Part shown: positions 48,801-60,449 of the stretch, in pieces | How the letters are laid out: every line of letters starts with the position of its first letter | How positions within the stretch are numbered: the first letter of the stretch is position 1 | Assembly (NCBI GenBank): GCA_002914845.1 | Contig: JXTC01000079.1 | Location: 938,784 to 1,002,783, forward strand | Source: Trema orientale | Lineage: Eukaryota > Streptophyta > Magnoliopsida > Rosales > Cannabaceae | DNA: 64,000 nucleotides | Direction: 5' to 3' | Notes under the pieces: model-generated | Told to the model about the DNA's origin: nothing | The model's input: only the letters and a program-made list of their open reading frames with translations | Database searches by the model: none | Program-made: the position numbers and the translations under genes

Positions 48801-49738
48801 AAATCTATTTTATGAATGTATCTCAGTGAATCTATAATACATTCTTGCTAATAACCAAGGCAAGAAAATTTGCTTTTCATATAAAACCAATCTAGCCTTG
48901 CATAGAATTTGTTCTGGTCATCAAATTCTATGTGTGCTCTATAAATTCGCTCAAATCAGATTATCTGCATTCTAGATATTTCAGAATCCAATTCACCGAT
49001 CTTAAGTGAGTCGTGGTTCTTCACATTCAAAACATCACCAGACGAACTTAGGATTCAATTAATCATGCATACATTTGCATCTTTCATCGACGAGTACTTG
49101 TTTCAAAAGCAGCCACCTCAACAGCTTTCGAAAGGACCAAACGTTCGGTCTTTCACAACATCCATCCAACAAGCTATGACGACAGAGTTTCGTATTCCAA
49201 CATTCTAAGATTAAAAGACACAAACAACTCAAACTGGTCAACAGCACTAAAACTCTAAACTTATATTCTTATCGGTTTATTGTATTTCCCGTTCCTATGA
49301 TTTTCCAAAATCCCAGTTTGATGCATTCTCATTGCTTGTCAAGGAAATTGGTTCTAACATTTCCATAAATTGAATAATACCCAATAATTGGCATAAACTA
49401 AAAAACTCGAGGAAAAACCTAAATGGGTGATTCCAATAACTCAAAACAAAGATTTTGCAACAAATTCAAAACCCTAATTCCATAAAACGAATCCCCCAAA
49501 ACCCAATTCACAACCAGCATAACCTGGTTGATTATGAAAACCAATTCAAATTCATATAAACAAAAAAGTATCGAATTATAATACGGTAAAGCAGCTGAAT
49601 AACTTTGAGAACAATCTAAAATTTTTTTTTTTTTTTTTAAAATTTCTCAGCCATTGATGATGAATAGAGAAAATATACCTGAGAGGGTTCATGATTTTCC
49701 GAGAAAATATCCTTGAGATTAATCCCAATGCCCTCCAT
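39833..49738 (-). CDS. HUB2: HUB2/BRE1-type RING E3 ubiquitin ligase for histone H2B
   Basis: Nineteen coding exons from 49738-49679 to 39964-39833 give about 864 aa. The others run 48161-48000, 47895-47808, 47677-47447, 47246-47079, 46830-46637, 46548-46465, 46355-46236, 46147-45961, 45872-45712, 44355-44284, 43143-43067, 42504-42310, 41571-41499, 41407-41321, 41194-41057, 40987-40785 and 40273-40111. All splice sites are GT-AG and the frame is unbroken. Residues 20-800 are mostly coiled coil. The C-terminal C3HC4 RING is complete: C812, C815, C827, H829, C832, C835, C847 and C850. The ending GTAFGQND is of HUB2 rather than HUB1 type. HUB1-HUB2 monoubiquitinate H2B in chromatin and affect flowering and dormancy. 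The N-terminus is shorter than remembered homologs. Confidence 0.9.
41777..42055 (+). mobile_element. LINE-like 3' tail inserted in a HUB2 intron
   Basis: Flanked by GCATGCCTACT (41777-41787) and GCATGCCTGCT (42045-42055), ten of eleven bases alike. The insert ends TGTTATATCAATAATAAGTC...CTTATCCC followed by an interrupted poly-A, the usual end of a plant non-LTR element. It lies antisense in the intron between HUB2 exons 13 and 14. Confidence 0.6.
43150..44280. other. Large HUB2 intron between exons 11 and 12
   Basis: About 1.1 kb without exons. 43,360-43,450 is purine-rich. 43,700-44,000 is less AT-rich than the rest and may be an old insertion, but no boundaries are visible. Confidence 0.35.
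44360..45705. other. Large HUB2 intron between exons 10 and 11
   Basis: About 1.35 kb with no recognisable exon or repeat. An unresolved base (n) is at 44,372. Confidence 0.4.
48165..49675. other. HUB2 intron 1
   Basis: About 1.5 kb. No alternative first exon with the basic N-terminus expected of HUB proteins was found. Confidence 0.4.
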
Positions 49739-49758
49739 CTCTTGTAGCAGAATCCGGG

Positions 49759-49785
49759 TCAGTCGAATTCTCTGAGCAAGAGCAT
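49759..49785 (-). other. Short uORF upstream of the HUB2 start
   Basis: The minus strand reads MLLLREFD followed by TGA, ending about 20 bases before the chosen HUB2 ATG. The HUB2 frame itself is open further upstream to 49,939, so an earlier start cannot be excluded. Confidence 0.35.
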
Positions 49786-50049
49786 CACTTGGTTTGGGTG
49801 AGTGTGATAGTAGTAGCAAGAGAGAAAATTTAAGGGACAGAAAGTAGTAACAGAGGGAAAGACGATGGAGAATATGGTCGAACAGAGGGGTTTTTTTTTT
49901 TTTTTTGAGAGGAAGAAGTTGAGAAGAGTATTCGGCCAAAAATATAATACTAATTTATTCAATATATATATATATATACCTAATAAAAAAATAAAATCAG
50001 CACCTAATTAATTCCAAATGGATCAAAGGGGAAAAAATAGCAAATAAAA

Positions 50050-50565
50050 TGGAATATTTTTGAGAAATTTACACCTAGTACTCATTTTTAAAACTTATTT
50101 TCATATATATTCATTTTAAATTTTTCTTTCAAAAATATTCATTTTTATGCTCACATTCCATATACAAAATATGATTGGTCTACATTTACAATGTAAATTT
50201 TATTCATGAGTTATGCGTTTCATGTGTAAAATATGAACGGTATACATTTACAATATAAATGTTTATCACGGTTTACATTTTTCATTATAAATTTGATTTA
50301 TGGTACACATTTTAAAATATGTACCAATTTTTAGTGTAATTTTTATTCATAAAATATAGACCACGGTATACATTTAATGTGTAAAATATATATTGTGATA
50401 GACATTTTATGTGTAAAATAGACATTTTATGTGTAAAATAGCTGTGGTAGACATAAAATGTATATTTCTCTAAAAACGGGTAAAAATAAAATAAAAAATA
50501 TATATATATTGATAGAAATATAGTTTTAAAAACGAATATTTATGAACTTTTCCCAATATTTTTTG
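50050..50565. mobile_element. Candidate foldback element with internal TTTATGTGTAAAATAGACA repeats
   Basis: The left end AATATTTTTGAGAAATTTAC, with TCATTTTTAAAACTTATTTT nearby, is mirrored by the reverse complement of the right end (TATTCGTTTTTAAAACTATA). Between them, degenerate repeats of a CATTTTATGTGTAAAATA motif occupy 50,140-50,470. Confidence 0.45.
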
Positions 50566-50569
50566 GTCA

Positions 50570-52240
50570 ATTACAAATATATTGCATGTCATTTTTAGTT
50601 TTCGAAAATTTTACCTTGCATTTTTTAAAACTGTACTTCAGTCTATATAATATAAAGTTTTAATTTGATCTCTATAATAATGTTCAATTTAAGCGAAACG
50701 GTTTTAATTGACGAAAAATCATTTCTCATGGTTTTTTGTAAAAAAACATTTATTTCCAAACATTATTAAATTAGTAGAAAGCTGTTATTAAATAACTACA
50801 AATTCAACACACACAACAAATTTCTATTGAAATCCAAACTGTTTAAAAATAATTCATGTTTCAAAACACTAAAAGGGAGAATATTTTCATGAATTAAAGA
50901 ATTTGCTTCCAAAATTATTTAATGAAAGTGAACAAACATAGTTTAGACATGTTATCGATTGAGGCCAATGCAAAAACACAACAACAACAACAATAATAAT
51001 AATAATAATTATAATTATAATTATAATAACTAAACTAAATAAAAAATAATTTATCGTCGAAGCAACATTTGGCAAATTTTCAATTTTGTTGTCCTTTTTT
51101 AATTATTATTATAGTTCTTTTATTAAAGATTTAATTTGATTGATGGTATACAGACAAGTCGTGGAAAAATATGGTTAAAGTGAATATTAGGAGAAAGAAA
51201 AATAACGTTGGATGATCTCTATACAACCTAATATCAAATGGGTGGCATTTTCTCAATATCATCAGGTGAGTTGAAAAAACTAAATGACAATATATAGTAA
51301 TCCTATTGTAGGTTGTTGAATTTGAGAAATATATTGAATTTCAGATTTTTGAATAACTTCGCTTTTGTGAGGTGATTACTCTTGTAAATGTTTTATGCAT
51401 ATATAGTGATGGACTTACTTGAGAAATATGGAAACTGCAACACATCTTGAAAACAGACATCTGCACAAGCCACTGCAAATAAAATAAGATCTGAATCCAA
51501 CAAAATAAATAAATAAATAAATTATAAATTATGGTTATGGCGATGAGCACTCTCCCAAAGGAAAATTTTCCTTTCACTCTTTTCAAATAATATCAGAGCG
51601 CGAAATAGATAAATTACACGACAGTCTTCCTTAAAAAATACAACAACCAATCCTCAACTAAAGACGCATTCCTTAAGACGAAATATAAACAACATTCTCA
51701 CAAAAAATATCTCAAGCAAAAACTCACTACAAACCCACTTTTTTTTTTCCTTCAATTCTTTTTCTTTCTTTTCTGCAACTTTACCCATATAGTATATTTA
51801 TATAGAGCCAACAGAGCAATATCTTTCTGCATTCCATTTACCTAATTTTTTTCTATTTATTATTTTGGAATATAATTATATTAGGATGACAACCAAAACA
51901 TAGAGGGATATTCCCTTTTATGTTTCTTTTTCATAGCTTTTCTATATATGTGTATACATATTTTGGAAATTCACAAAGTATTCTTTGTATGTATTTTGAA
52001 ATTTCATAAAAATATTCCTTCTTACATTTCCTTTATCTTTAACTTTTTATATATAGGTATTTTCTAATTTAATTATATACAATAATTCCTACAAATTTTA
52101 AAATATTCTTGTTTATATGCTAGAGAAAACATAAAATTTAATTCGTAAATACTGGTGCTATACACGCTATGAACCAGCTATTGAATAACTAATTGTGAGT
52201 CACAAGTACTTGAGTAAAACAAAAGTTTCTATGAACCAAA
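50570..52240. other. Gene-free AT-rich stretch
   Basis: No gene recognised. An AAT/ATT microsatellite lies near 50,985-51,030. Confidence 0.45.
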
Positions 52241-52245
52241 ATATA

Positions 52246-52691
52246 GTGTTTGGCGAGTAGAATTGCATAGGATTATTCTATGGGATTAGAATAAATTGGA
52301 TTGGACTAGTATATATTTAATAATATTATATGTTCGATGTAGTATTAGATTAGATTAAAATTATTTTGTATAAATGGGACTAAGTAGCATTAGAATGTGT
52401 AACATAAGTTATTTTTTAAAAAAAAGAATAATTTGTCAAAAATAAATTTTTTTAAAGAAAGTCATTTAAAATGGGACCCTTTAATATTGGATTGTGCTAT
52501 AGTAATGGGACCTACTAATAATTATATGTGGGTCTAATAATCCTACACTTGTAAATGGGATTATCTATCCCACTCAAATGGGATTGATTTTGTGGTATGG
52601 ATTTTATCCTAATTCCAAAGATGACATCAAACATAGAACTAAGAAGAATAATCCTTATCTCAATCCTAGTCTCATACTCCAAACAAGACCC
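52246..52691. mobile_element. Candidate hAT-like MITE
   Basis: The left end reads GTGTTTGGCGAGTAG...GGATTATTC. The reverse complement of the right end reads GTCTTGTTTGGAGTATGAG...GGATTATTC. A subterminal ATTGGACTAGT block is shared with the element at 33,570. Its right end is included in the tandem duplication that starts at 52,600. Confidence 0.45.
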
Positions 52692-53711
52692 AATGTAAAA
52701 TAGAAGAATAACATCCACACTGAATTTTAGGCTCATTGGCACATTAAAGCTGAATGCTTCTTAGAATTCGTGAGTGCTCTAGAAAATCTATCTACACTGT
52801 CATCAGAACTGACCCCAATTCCATAATCTAAGCTCAAATTGAACCGATTTTGTTTATACTTCTCTAAAAAAAATATTTTGAATAAAAGAAAATCTTTTAA
52901 AAATCCATCCAAACACTCCTAAAAATTTTTTTACGCCCTAGAAGGTCTAACTATGCCAAATAGGCCTGACAATAACATTCAAAACATCCAATAAGGACAA
53001 AATTATAAAGCAAGACTCTTTCCTAATAATCACTTTATCCTTAGCAACGATAATTTTATCTTTCTCAAAGGACACTCCTAATTATGCTTTGTTGAATATA
53101 TATAATGTTATGATAGATGCTTAGAACATTAAGTACATTACTTTGGGGTATGATTTTATCCTAATTCCAATGATGACATCAAATATAGAACTAAGAAAAA
53201 TAATCCTTATCTCAATCCTAGTCTCATTCTCCAAACAAGACCCGATGTGAAATAGAAGAATAATATCCACGCTGAATTTTAGGCTCATCGGTGCATTAAA
53301 GCCCAGCACTTCTTAGAATTCATGAATGCTCTAGAAAATATATCCAAAATGTCATTGGAACTAACCATAATTCCACAGTCTAAGCTCAAATTAAACCGAT
53401 TTTATTTATACTACTCTAAAAAAATCTTTTGAATAAAAGAAGATCTTTTAAAAATCCATCCAAACACTCTTAAAAAATTTTTTAAGCCCTAAAAGATCTT
53501 TGAAAGCTATGCCAAACAAGCCTGATGTTGTCTCAATCTCAATAAGATTCAAAACATCCAATAAAGACAGAACTTTAAATCAAGACCCTTTCCTAATAAT
53601 CACTTTATCCTTAGCAAAGATAATTTTATTTTTCTCAAAGGATACTCCTAATTATGCTTTGCTGAATATATATAATATTATGATAGATGCTTAGAACATT
53701 AAGTACATTAC
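52600..53711. repeat. Tandem duplication, two copies of about 550 bp
   Basis: Copy 1 spans 52,600-53,140 and copy 2 spans 53,151-53,711. Both open TTTTATCCTAATTCCAA and close GCTTAGAACATTAAGTACAT. They are colinear with scattered substitutions and one indel near 53,500. Neither has a long open frame. Confidence 0.85.
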
Positions 53712-53714
53712 CTA

Positions 53715-55430
53715 GTGATAGAGATTTTCTAGGGATTAATTTTAGAAGAACTCCATCATATTCCAAAACTGGACTAGATCTCACATCACCCATAAATATG
53801 TGTTCTTCCCCTTCTCTCACTAGTATATAATCACAAAAAGCAAATATAAATATATATATATTACTATAAATATGCGTAGTAGTCTCAAATTTTATCACTC
53901 ATTCATTATTCCTTATAATCATTCTCATACTAGAGACCAAAATAAAGTTTCATCTTTCTTAGGGATGCAAATTTTACCGAACAAGAAAGTGTACTATATT
54001 GAACTGGCTTCAATAAGACAACTTTTCACCGTCATTTAACTATGCANCTTGTGATTAAGTGTCCCTCGTCGACCCTGCACCAAATAACATATACTCTTAA
54101 GTTTTCTTTTTCCCATATACTGATAATTTTTTCCTAAAAGTAGTAATAACATATGTATTATTTTACTACATGTTAGGATTTATAATGTCTCACTATCATT
54201 TTATTTATAATTTTATTGATCCTCTCTCTACCTCTCTTTACTTTATTCATATTTTTTTATTAAATTATATTTCTAATGAATTTGAGCTAAAATTAGAGTT
54301 TTTAATAGATTTAATTTCAATTTAATATTATTTTTTTGTATTTAAACTTTTGAAGGATTTGGGTTAATATAAGATTTTTTTTTCAATGGATTTAAGATGA
54401 CGATTTTAAGATGGTCCCTATATATTAATTAAGAAAACTTCTCCGAAATGGCTCTACAAAAACGTTGAATGATGTGGGGATGGTAAATGAAAAATCGGCT
54501 CCACTCCATCCTATTAACGTTACTAATCTCCCACAACTAAATTAGTTTTGGGTATAATAAATTCATCTCAAATTATTTTGAGCTCCACTATCATTGCTCT
54601 CTAATAAGCCTTAGATCCTAATTCATTAGCATTCTTAGTTTTGACTTCTTTAATTTATAGATATGCTCAATTGCATCTATGATTTTTTCACACAAATTTA
54701 CTTTTATCACCAATTGACCATAAATATAGATCAAGTTGTTTACTAAATAATCAAACAGCCAAAGTTTTGCAATTTTCTTATATTAATACGTAACAATATA
54801 GACACTTTGAAAATCAGAATTTCACAAATTCCTCATCAATTTAAAATTAAATCTATATATAAATCATGTGGTTGGAATACTTGTTAATTTGTCAAATTAA
54901 ATTACGTTATATTAGAAAACTGACAAACATTCCTAGCAAAAACATTAAAAATAAAAAAGCCTAACAAAGGTAATAATAATTTTATGTATTAGAGTGTGTG
55001 TCTACTCTTTTGCACTTCATTTTAATAAATAGTCATTTTTCTCTTTTTTATAACTAAATGAGTGAGTATATATATATTTATCTATTTGTATATCAACTTT
55101 AATTTATATACTACATTATATTTTATATTTGATATATATACTTACATTATACTTGATATGTTTCCTTAAATAAGCCCAAAATTTGGTTATTTTACTATAA
55201 AACTCTTAAATGAAGGAAAATTTTCATTTAGTGGAACACGTAATAAATATCATTTATTTAAACAACATAAAAACAAAGAAAGCATAGTTGAATAATTTCG
55301 CGAAAATTACTCTACTAGGTGAAGTTAGCAAGTACTTGGGCAGCTTGCACTTGGCCCACATGGTAGTAGGGGCAGCTCTGCATTGTTCTCCCGTTAAGTT
55401 TTCCTCATCTATAAAGTAGAGGGCAGATAA
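53715..55430. other. Gene-free stretch upstream of the Harbinger element
   Basis: Contains copy 2 of the dispersed repeat (54,195-54,535) and an inverted copy of the 27.1-kb repeat (55,080-55,200). An unresolved base (n) is at 54,047. No gene recognised. Confidence 0.45.
54195..54535. repeat. Dispersed repeat, copy 2 (partner at 12.16-12.56 kb)
   Basis: Same orientation and order of blocks as copy 1, including the TTGATCCT...CTCTC start and CTCCGAAATGGC in mid-repeat. Confidence 0.5.
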
Positions 55431-56137
55431 CTTTGTAAGGCCATCTCTAACCGACCGGCATAATGCCGTTTATATCAAAAATGGAATAAAAAATCATCTC
55501 CAATCCAGCTGCATTTCTTGCGGCAAAATGCTGGGATGCTATAATCCCGCGCCATTAATGGCGTGGCACTGTAGCAGTGTGCTATTTTATTTTATTTTAT
55601 TTTTGTTTCTTTGTTGTTGAACTCCCAAAAATACGCTCCTTCTAAATGTTTAATTCTACACATATCCTTGGGCAAATTTATTATATTTAAAATATGTTAA
55701 TTATTGTAAATAATTTTATATTAATTGTTTAAGTTAATTTAAATAAAAAGTTAATTAATTTAATGGTTTCAATTTGATAATAAAAAATGTTAGATATTTA
55801 TAAATAATTAAAATTGTGTATATAATGCTTAAAAATTAATAAAATAATCAAATACTTGATTAAATTTAATAAAACACAACTTCCATTACAACTTAGTAGA
55901 TAAAAATATAAAAGCAGAGAACACGAAGTTACAAATACATTAAGTTAAAAAGAAAAAAAAAAAACATAACATATGTAAAAAAAGAAGAAGAAAAAAATGT
56001 GGCTAATACAACATAGGAAATACATCATAACTTAAACATATAATTTAGTATGGCGGGAGATCATCTCCGGAACCTCCAAGATTAGTGAAAAATTACCCAA
56101 AAATATTAGAGGTATTTTGAGATCCTTCTCCTTGTTG

Positions 56138-57099
56138 TTAAGCTCTTTTCCTTATGATTCTTGACTGCTCACTTCGGATAAACTCCCGTAAGTTAGGATT
56201 CTTTATGGAGTCTAAATCAGTAAATAATATTTTATTGTCCTCACGATATTTAGTGACTGCTAATTTTTTAGAATCGTTTTGAGCACTTAAGATTTGAATT
56301 TCATAATTTTGTTGCCTATCGGAGTTGCAATTTTTAAGAACTTCAAGGAATTCCTGATTATCTTTATGTATAGTATTAATAAATTGTGACATATCTGCAT
56401 CGTCTTTCCTTTTATCTTTGGCTTTCTTCACTCTAATGGGTCATTGAGATGAATTACCGCTAATTTCTTCGTTAGTTGTATTAAGATCAAGTACAGAAAA
56501 ATCAGGATATGCCGATGTAGGAGACTCTATGGGGGACGACTCGGACTGTGAAGATGCAAAGTTACCAGTTTACCTTTGAAAGACTGGTATTGGATTATTA
56601 ACATTATCATAAAATTTTTCCATATCCTCAAAGATAGGCTGCACATGATCAAATTTGAACCCTTTCTTAAAATTTGTATCTTGTGGTAGTAACACTTTTG
56701 CTCGATTTAACTACACAAAGAAAAGAAATAAATTATTTTGCTAAATAAACCTCAGTAGAATGATAAATTTGTATATAAATTAAAATAAGAAATACTTACA
56801 ATATCTTGTTCAGACGCTCCACTTGGATTGAAATTCTCAATTTATTTTATGCATCCCCTTAATTTTGACACAGATATTTTGATAGTTTGCCATCAACTTT
56901 GTAAAGATCTTTTGCCTCGAGTATCAGTGATAGACTCCGGTAGGTTACTATTATATTCATTTTCAATTCTAGACTAAAAATGATCGCTAGTTTAGTTTAT
57001 ATCTAAGATCGGGTATTGGGAAACGTCAAGATATACACGGCATAAGTGCATATCTTCTAAAACTATATATCCAGAACTTCGATGACTTGAGCTGGCCAT
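56138..57099 (-). pseudogene. Harbinger ORF1 relic (Myb/SANT-like DNA-binding protein)
   Basis: The minus strand starts with an ATG at 57099. The translation contains VLEDMHLCRVYLDVSQYP, SRIENEYNSNLP, KRSLQS-stop-WQTI and NFNPSGASEQDI, the order of blocks in plant Harbinger ORF1 proteins. After a likely intron near 56,700-56,800 come NRAKVLLPQD and KGFKFDHVQPIFEDMEKF, then a hydrophilic C-terminal part still open for 97 codons (56431-56138). Several W or R codons have become stops. ORF1 normally helps the transposase bind the ends and enter the nucleus. Confidence 0.75.
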
Positions 57100-57239
57100 T
57101 TTTTTATCTGAATAGATGAGTTAATATAGGCTTTTTTAAAAGTGAAGAATAGATAGGATAATGATAATTGAAGAAATTTGTGTGAATAGATTGTGTGGCC
57201 TTCTTCAGAATTTATAGAAAAAATTCAGATAAGATAGAA

Positions 57240-58370
57240 AATTTCAAAATCCTAATCCTATGGTTTAGATTTGAATGAAATCCATCCTACTGTTTAGATT
57301 TAAGTCAGAGATATCTTATCTTCAAATCTAAAAAAAAAAAAAGATAAGATATGACTTTTTTTTTAAAAATCCTAATCATACAGTGTAAATTTGGATGAAA
57401 TCCAACCTTCAATTTAAATTTAAATCAGAGATATCTTATCTTCAGATTTTTTTTTTTTTTTAAAAAAAATGAAGATAAGGTATGATTTTTTTAAAAAATC
57501 CTAATCCTATGGTGTAAATTTGGATAAAATCCAACCTACGGTTTAGATTTAAGTCAGAGATATTATATCTTCAGATTTTAAAAAAACATAAAGATAAGAT
57601 ATGATTTTTTTTAAAAAATCCTAATCCTACAGTGTAGATTTGGATGAAATCCAACCTATAGTTTAGATTTAAGTCAGAGATATCTTATCTTCAGATTTTA
57701 AAAAAAAATGAAGATAAGATATGATTTTTTTAAAAATCCTAATCCTACGGTGTAGATTTGGATGAAATCCAACCTACGGTTTAGATTTAAGTCAGAGATA
57801 TCTTCTCTTTAGATTTTTTTTTTTAAAAGAAGATAATATATGATTTTTTTTAAAAAATCCTAATCCTATAGTATAGATTTGGATGAAATCTAACCTACGA
57901 TTTAGATTTAAGTTAGAGATATTTTATCTCAAGATTTAAAAAAAAAAATGAAGATAAGATAGGATGTTTTTTAAAAAATCCTAATCCTACAGTGTAGATT
58001 TAGATGAAATCTAACCTACGGTTTAGATTTAAGTCAGAAATATCTTATCTTCAGATTTTTAAAAAAAAAATGAAGATAATATATGATTTTTTTTTAAAAA
58101 TCCTAATCCTACGGTGTAGATTTGGATGAAATCCAACCTACGGTTTAGATTTAAGTCATAGATATCTTATCTTCATATTTAAAAAAAAAATGAAGATAAG
58201 ATATTATTTTTTCAAAAAACCTTAATCTTACGGTGTAGATTTGGATGAAATCTAACCTACGGTTTAGATCTAAGTCAGAGATATCTTATCTTCAGATTTT
58301 AAAAAAAGTTCAGATAAGATAAAAATTTTAAAAATTCTAATCCTACGGTCTAGATTAGGGTAAAATTTAA
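57240..58370. repeat. Ten-unit satellite, about 120-bp period, each unit a hairpin
   Basis: Units start at CCTAATCCTACGG-like blocks near 57,251, 57,369, 57,500, 57,620, 57,737, 57,858, 57,978, 58,101, 58,219 and 58,339. Most contain ATATCTTATCTTCA and, after an A/T-rich loop, TGAAGATAAGATAT, a 14-bp inverted pair. The array fills the gap between the two divergent Harbinger ORFs. Confidence 0.9.
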
Positions 58371-58391
58371 CTAACGGTTGAGATTATAGAT

Positions 58392-59870
58392 TTGAGATTT
58401 TTTACTATCAGATATCATAGTTTTCAACAATGTATAAAACCCGAAATCTATCAAAGTTTTCTACAACACACTAAGTTAAATACCCTTAAATCTCACTTTA
58501 TCAAGTGTATATCATCTTCGAAAATGAATTTCATTCCTGGAAGTCTATCTTATTACTCATCTTCTGCTTTATCATTTTCCGATGAAGAAAATAAAGATGA
58601 CAATCAACTTATGTATGATCTTCAAGCGGTTGAGAGAGAGGAAAAAGTAGTTTCTCGTTGAGTTAGCAATAACAACAATCATATTAATAACTTTCTCAAC
58701 CAAAAAAATCAACAAGTGACTCATGGAGGCTCAATTCCAGGTCATATAGTGGTCAATCGCGATCGAGAAGTTGCTGATTGAAATCTCTTCAACGACTACT
58801 TTGTGCAAAACCCAAGGTTTAATGAATCGATGTTTCGGATGCGATTCAGGATGAGTCGAAGTTTATTCCTTTGTATAGTGAATACCTTGCAAAGTCATGA
58901 TAACTATTTCTTGCGGAGAAGGGATGGACTTGGTAGACTCGGATTATTGGGTTTGCAAAAAATTACAGCTGTCTTCCGCATATTGGCATATAGTATACCT
59001 GCTGATACTACTGATGAGTACATTAAATAGGAGAGTCTACAATAATTGAAAGTATGAAGAGATTTTGTCGTGCTGTTGTGGAAGTATTTGTAGAGAGATA
59101 TCTACGATCGCTGACTAGATGTGGCCAGGTTACTTCATGTTGGTTAAGGTCATGGTTTTCCAGGAATGTTAGGGAGTCTAGATTGCATGCACTGGAAGTA
59201 GAAGAATTGTCCAACATCTTAGGCAGGACAATACACAGGTCATAATGGATCTCCAACTATTATTCTGGAGGCTGTAGCGGATTATGATCTTTAGATATGG
59301 TATGCATATTTTAGTATGCCAGGTTCTAATAATGACATTAACGTGTTGGAGGTATTAAATCTTTTTGCCAACCTCGCTAAAGGTATTGCTCCTCCAGCTC
59401 ATTATGTTATTAAAGAAAAAGAGTATAACATGGGGATATTATTTAGCGGATGGTATATATCCAAAATGGGCTACTCTTATACAAACTATTCATAATCTAT
59501 GTGGTCCAAAAAAGAAATTTTTTGTAATGAAGTAAGAAGCATATTGAAAAGATGTAGAACGTGCATTTGGAGTTCTCCAGTCAAGATTTGCAATTGTTGC
59601 TGGACCAGCATGTTTTTGGAAAAAAAAATTTTACATGATATAATGACTGCGTGCATAATTATGCATAACATGATAATCGAGGATGAACGTGATATCGATA
59701 TACCAATTCAGGATTTTATGGAAGCACTAGAAATGGTGGTAGATAAAAATGCTCGATTTGAAGAATTTCTTTCGCGACATAGACAGATCAAGGATAGGGA
59801 GGCTCATATTGAATTTAGAAATGTATTAATTGATCATTTGTGGGATAAATATAGTAATTCTGAGGTTTAA
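58392..59870 (+). pseudogene. Harbinger DDE transposase relic
   Basis: Plus strand. Blocks in order: an acidic N-terminus (SDEENKDDNQLMYDL), FNDYFVQNPRFNESMFRMRF, a helical region ending MKRFCRAVVEVFVERYLRS, GMLGSLDCMHWKWKNCP (first catalytic Asp), MPGSNNDINVLE (second Asp), a block that frameshifts around DVERAFGVLQ (catalytic Glu) and TACIIMHNMIIEDERD. It ends DHLWDKY at 59870. Stops at 58659, about 58779 and 59028, and at least two frameshifts, inactivate it. All three DDE residues can still be found, so decay is moderate. Confidence 0.85.
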
Positions 59871-60362
59871 ATATTGATCAATATGTTATATGATTTTTTG
59901 TTATAGTTTTTATATTTCATATAATTTTTAGAAGTTTCTTAAATACAATGTATTAATGTATAATGAATAAAATATTAATTCATAATTAAATGAAATTTAC
60001 AATTTCATAATTTATGGTATATTATTATTTATGTAATTTCGTAATTAATATAATTTATTAATATATCGTTAAATTAATATTTATATAAGTATATTAGTGA
60101 AGTAATTAATTAAATAAAATATCAATAGAAAGTTAAGGGTTAAAAAGGAAATTTGAGTAAAAGTTAGAGAGAATATTATTTTTTGTTATAGAGAATATTC
60201 TTTTTGGTGTAGTATTTGGAGTAATGAGTTCGAGATGAAAAAAAATATAGAGTAAAATTACTGCATTTTAGAGTTTTGGTTACTGCAAAATAGAGTTACT
60301 GGTTAGAGATGGCCTAAGATACAAATAGTTCCTACATTGAAAATCTGGCAATTCTCAAGGAC

Positions 60363-60443
60363 GAAAAAATTCAAGAAAGCTAAGTGAACGGTTTTCTTCT
60401 TAGAAAAAATTCAAGAAAGCTAAGTGAACGGTTTTCTTCTTAG
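60363..60443. repeat. Perfect 40-bp tandem duplication
   Basis: GAAAAAATTCAAGAAAGCTA followed by AGTGAACGGTTTTCTTCTTA occurs twice in a row without mismatch, just outside the right end of the Harbinger element. Confidence 0.85.
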
Positions 60444-60449
60444 CTATTC

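Larger units (their letters stand above)
55439..60314 (+). mobile_element. Complete but inactive PIF/Harbinger DNA transposon
   Basis: 4,876 bp. Perfect 14-bp terminal inverted repeats GGCCATCTCTAACC, flanked by TAA on both sides (55436-55438 and 60315-60317), the three-base target preferred by this superfamily. Inside are a minus-strand Myb/SANT-like ORF1 relic (56,138-57,099), a plus-strand DDE transposase relic (58,392-59,870) and, between the two divergent starts, a ten-unit satellite. Both ORFs carry stops and frameshifts, so the element cannot mobilise itself, though its ends are intact. Confidence 0.9.

Noticed and set aside
57240..58370. Reading the ten regular units as a CRISPR array
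   Set aside because: The units are whole tandem repeats without unique spacers, in a eukaryotic transposon.
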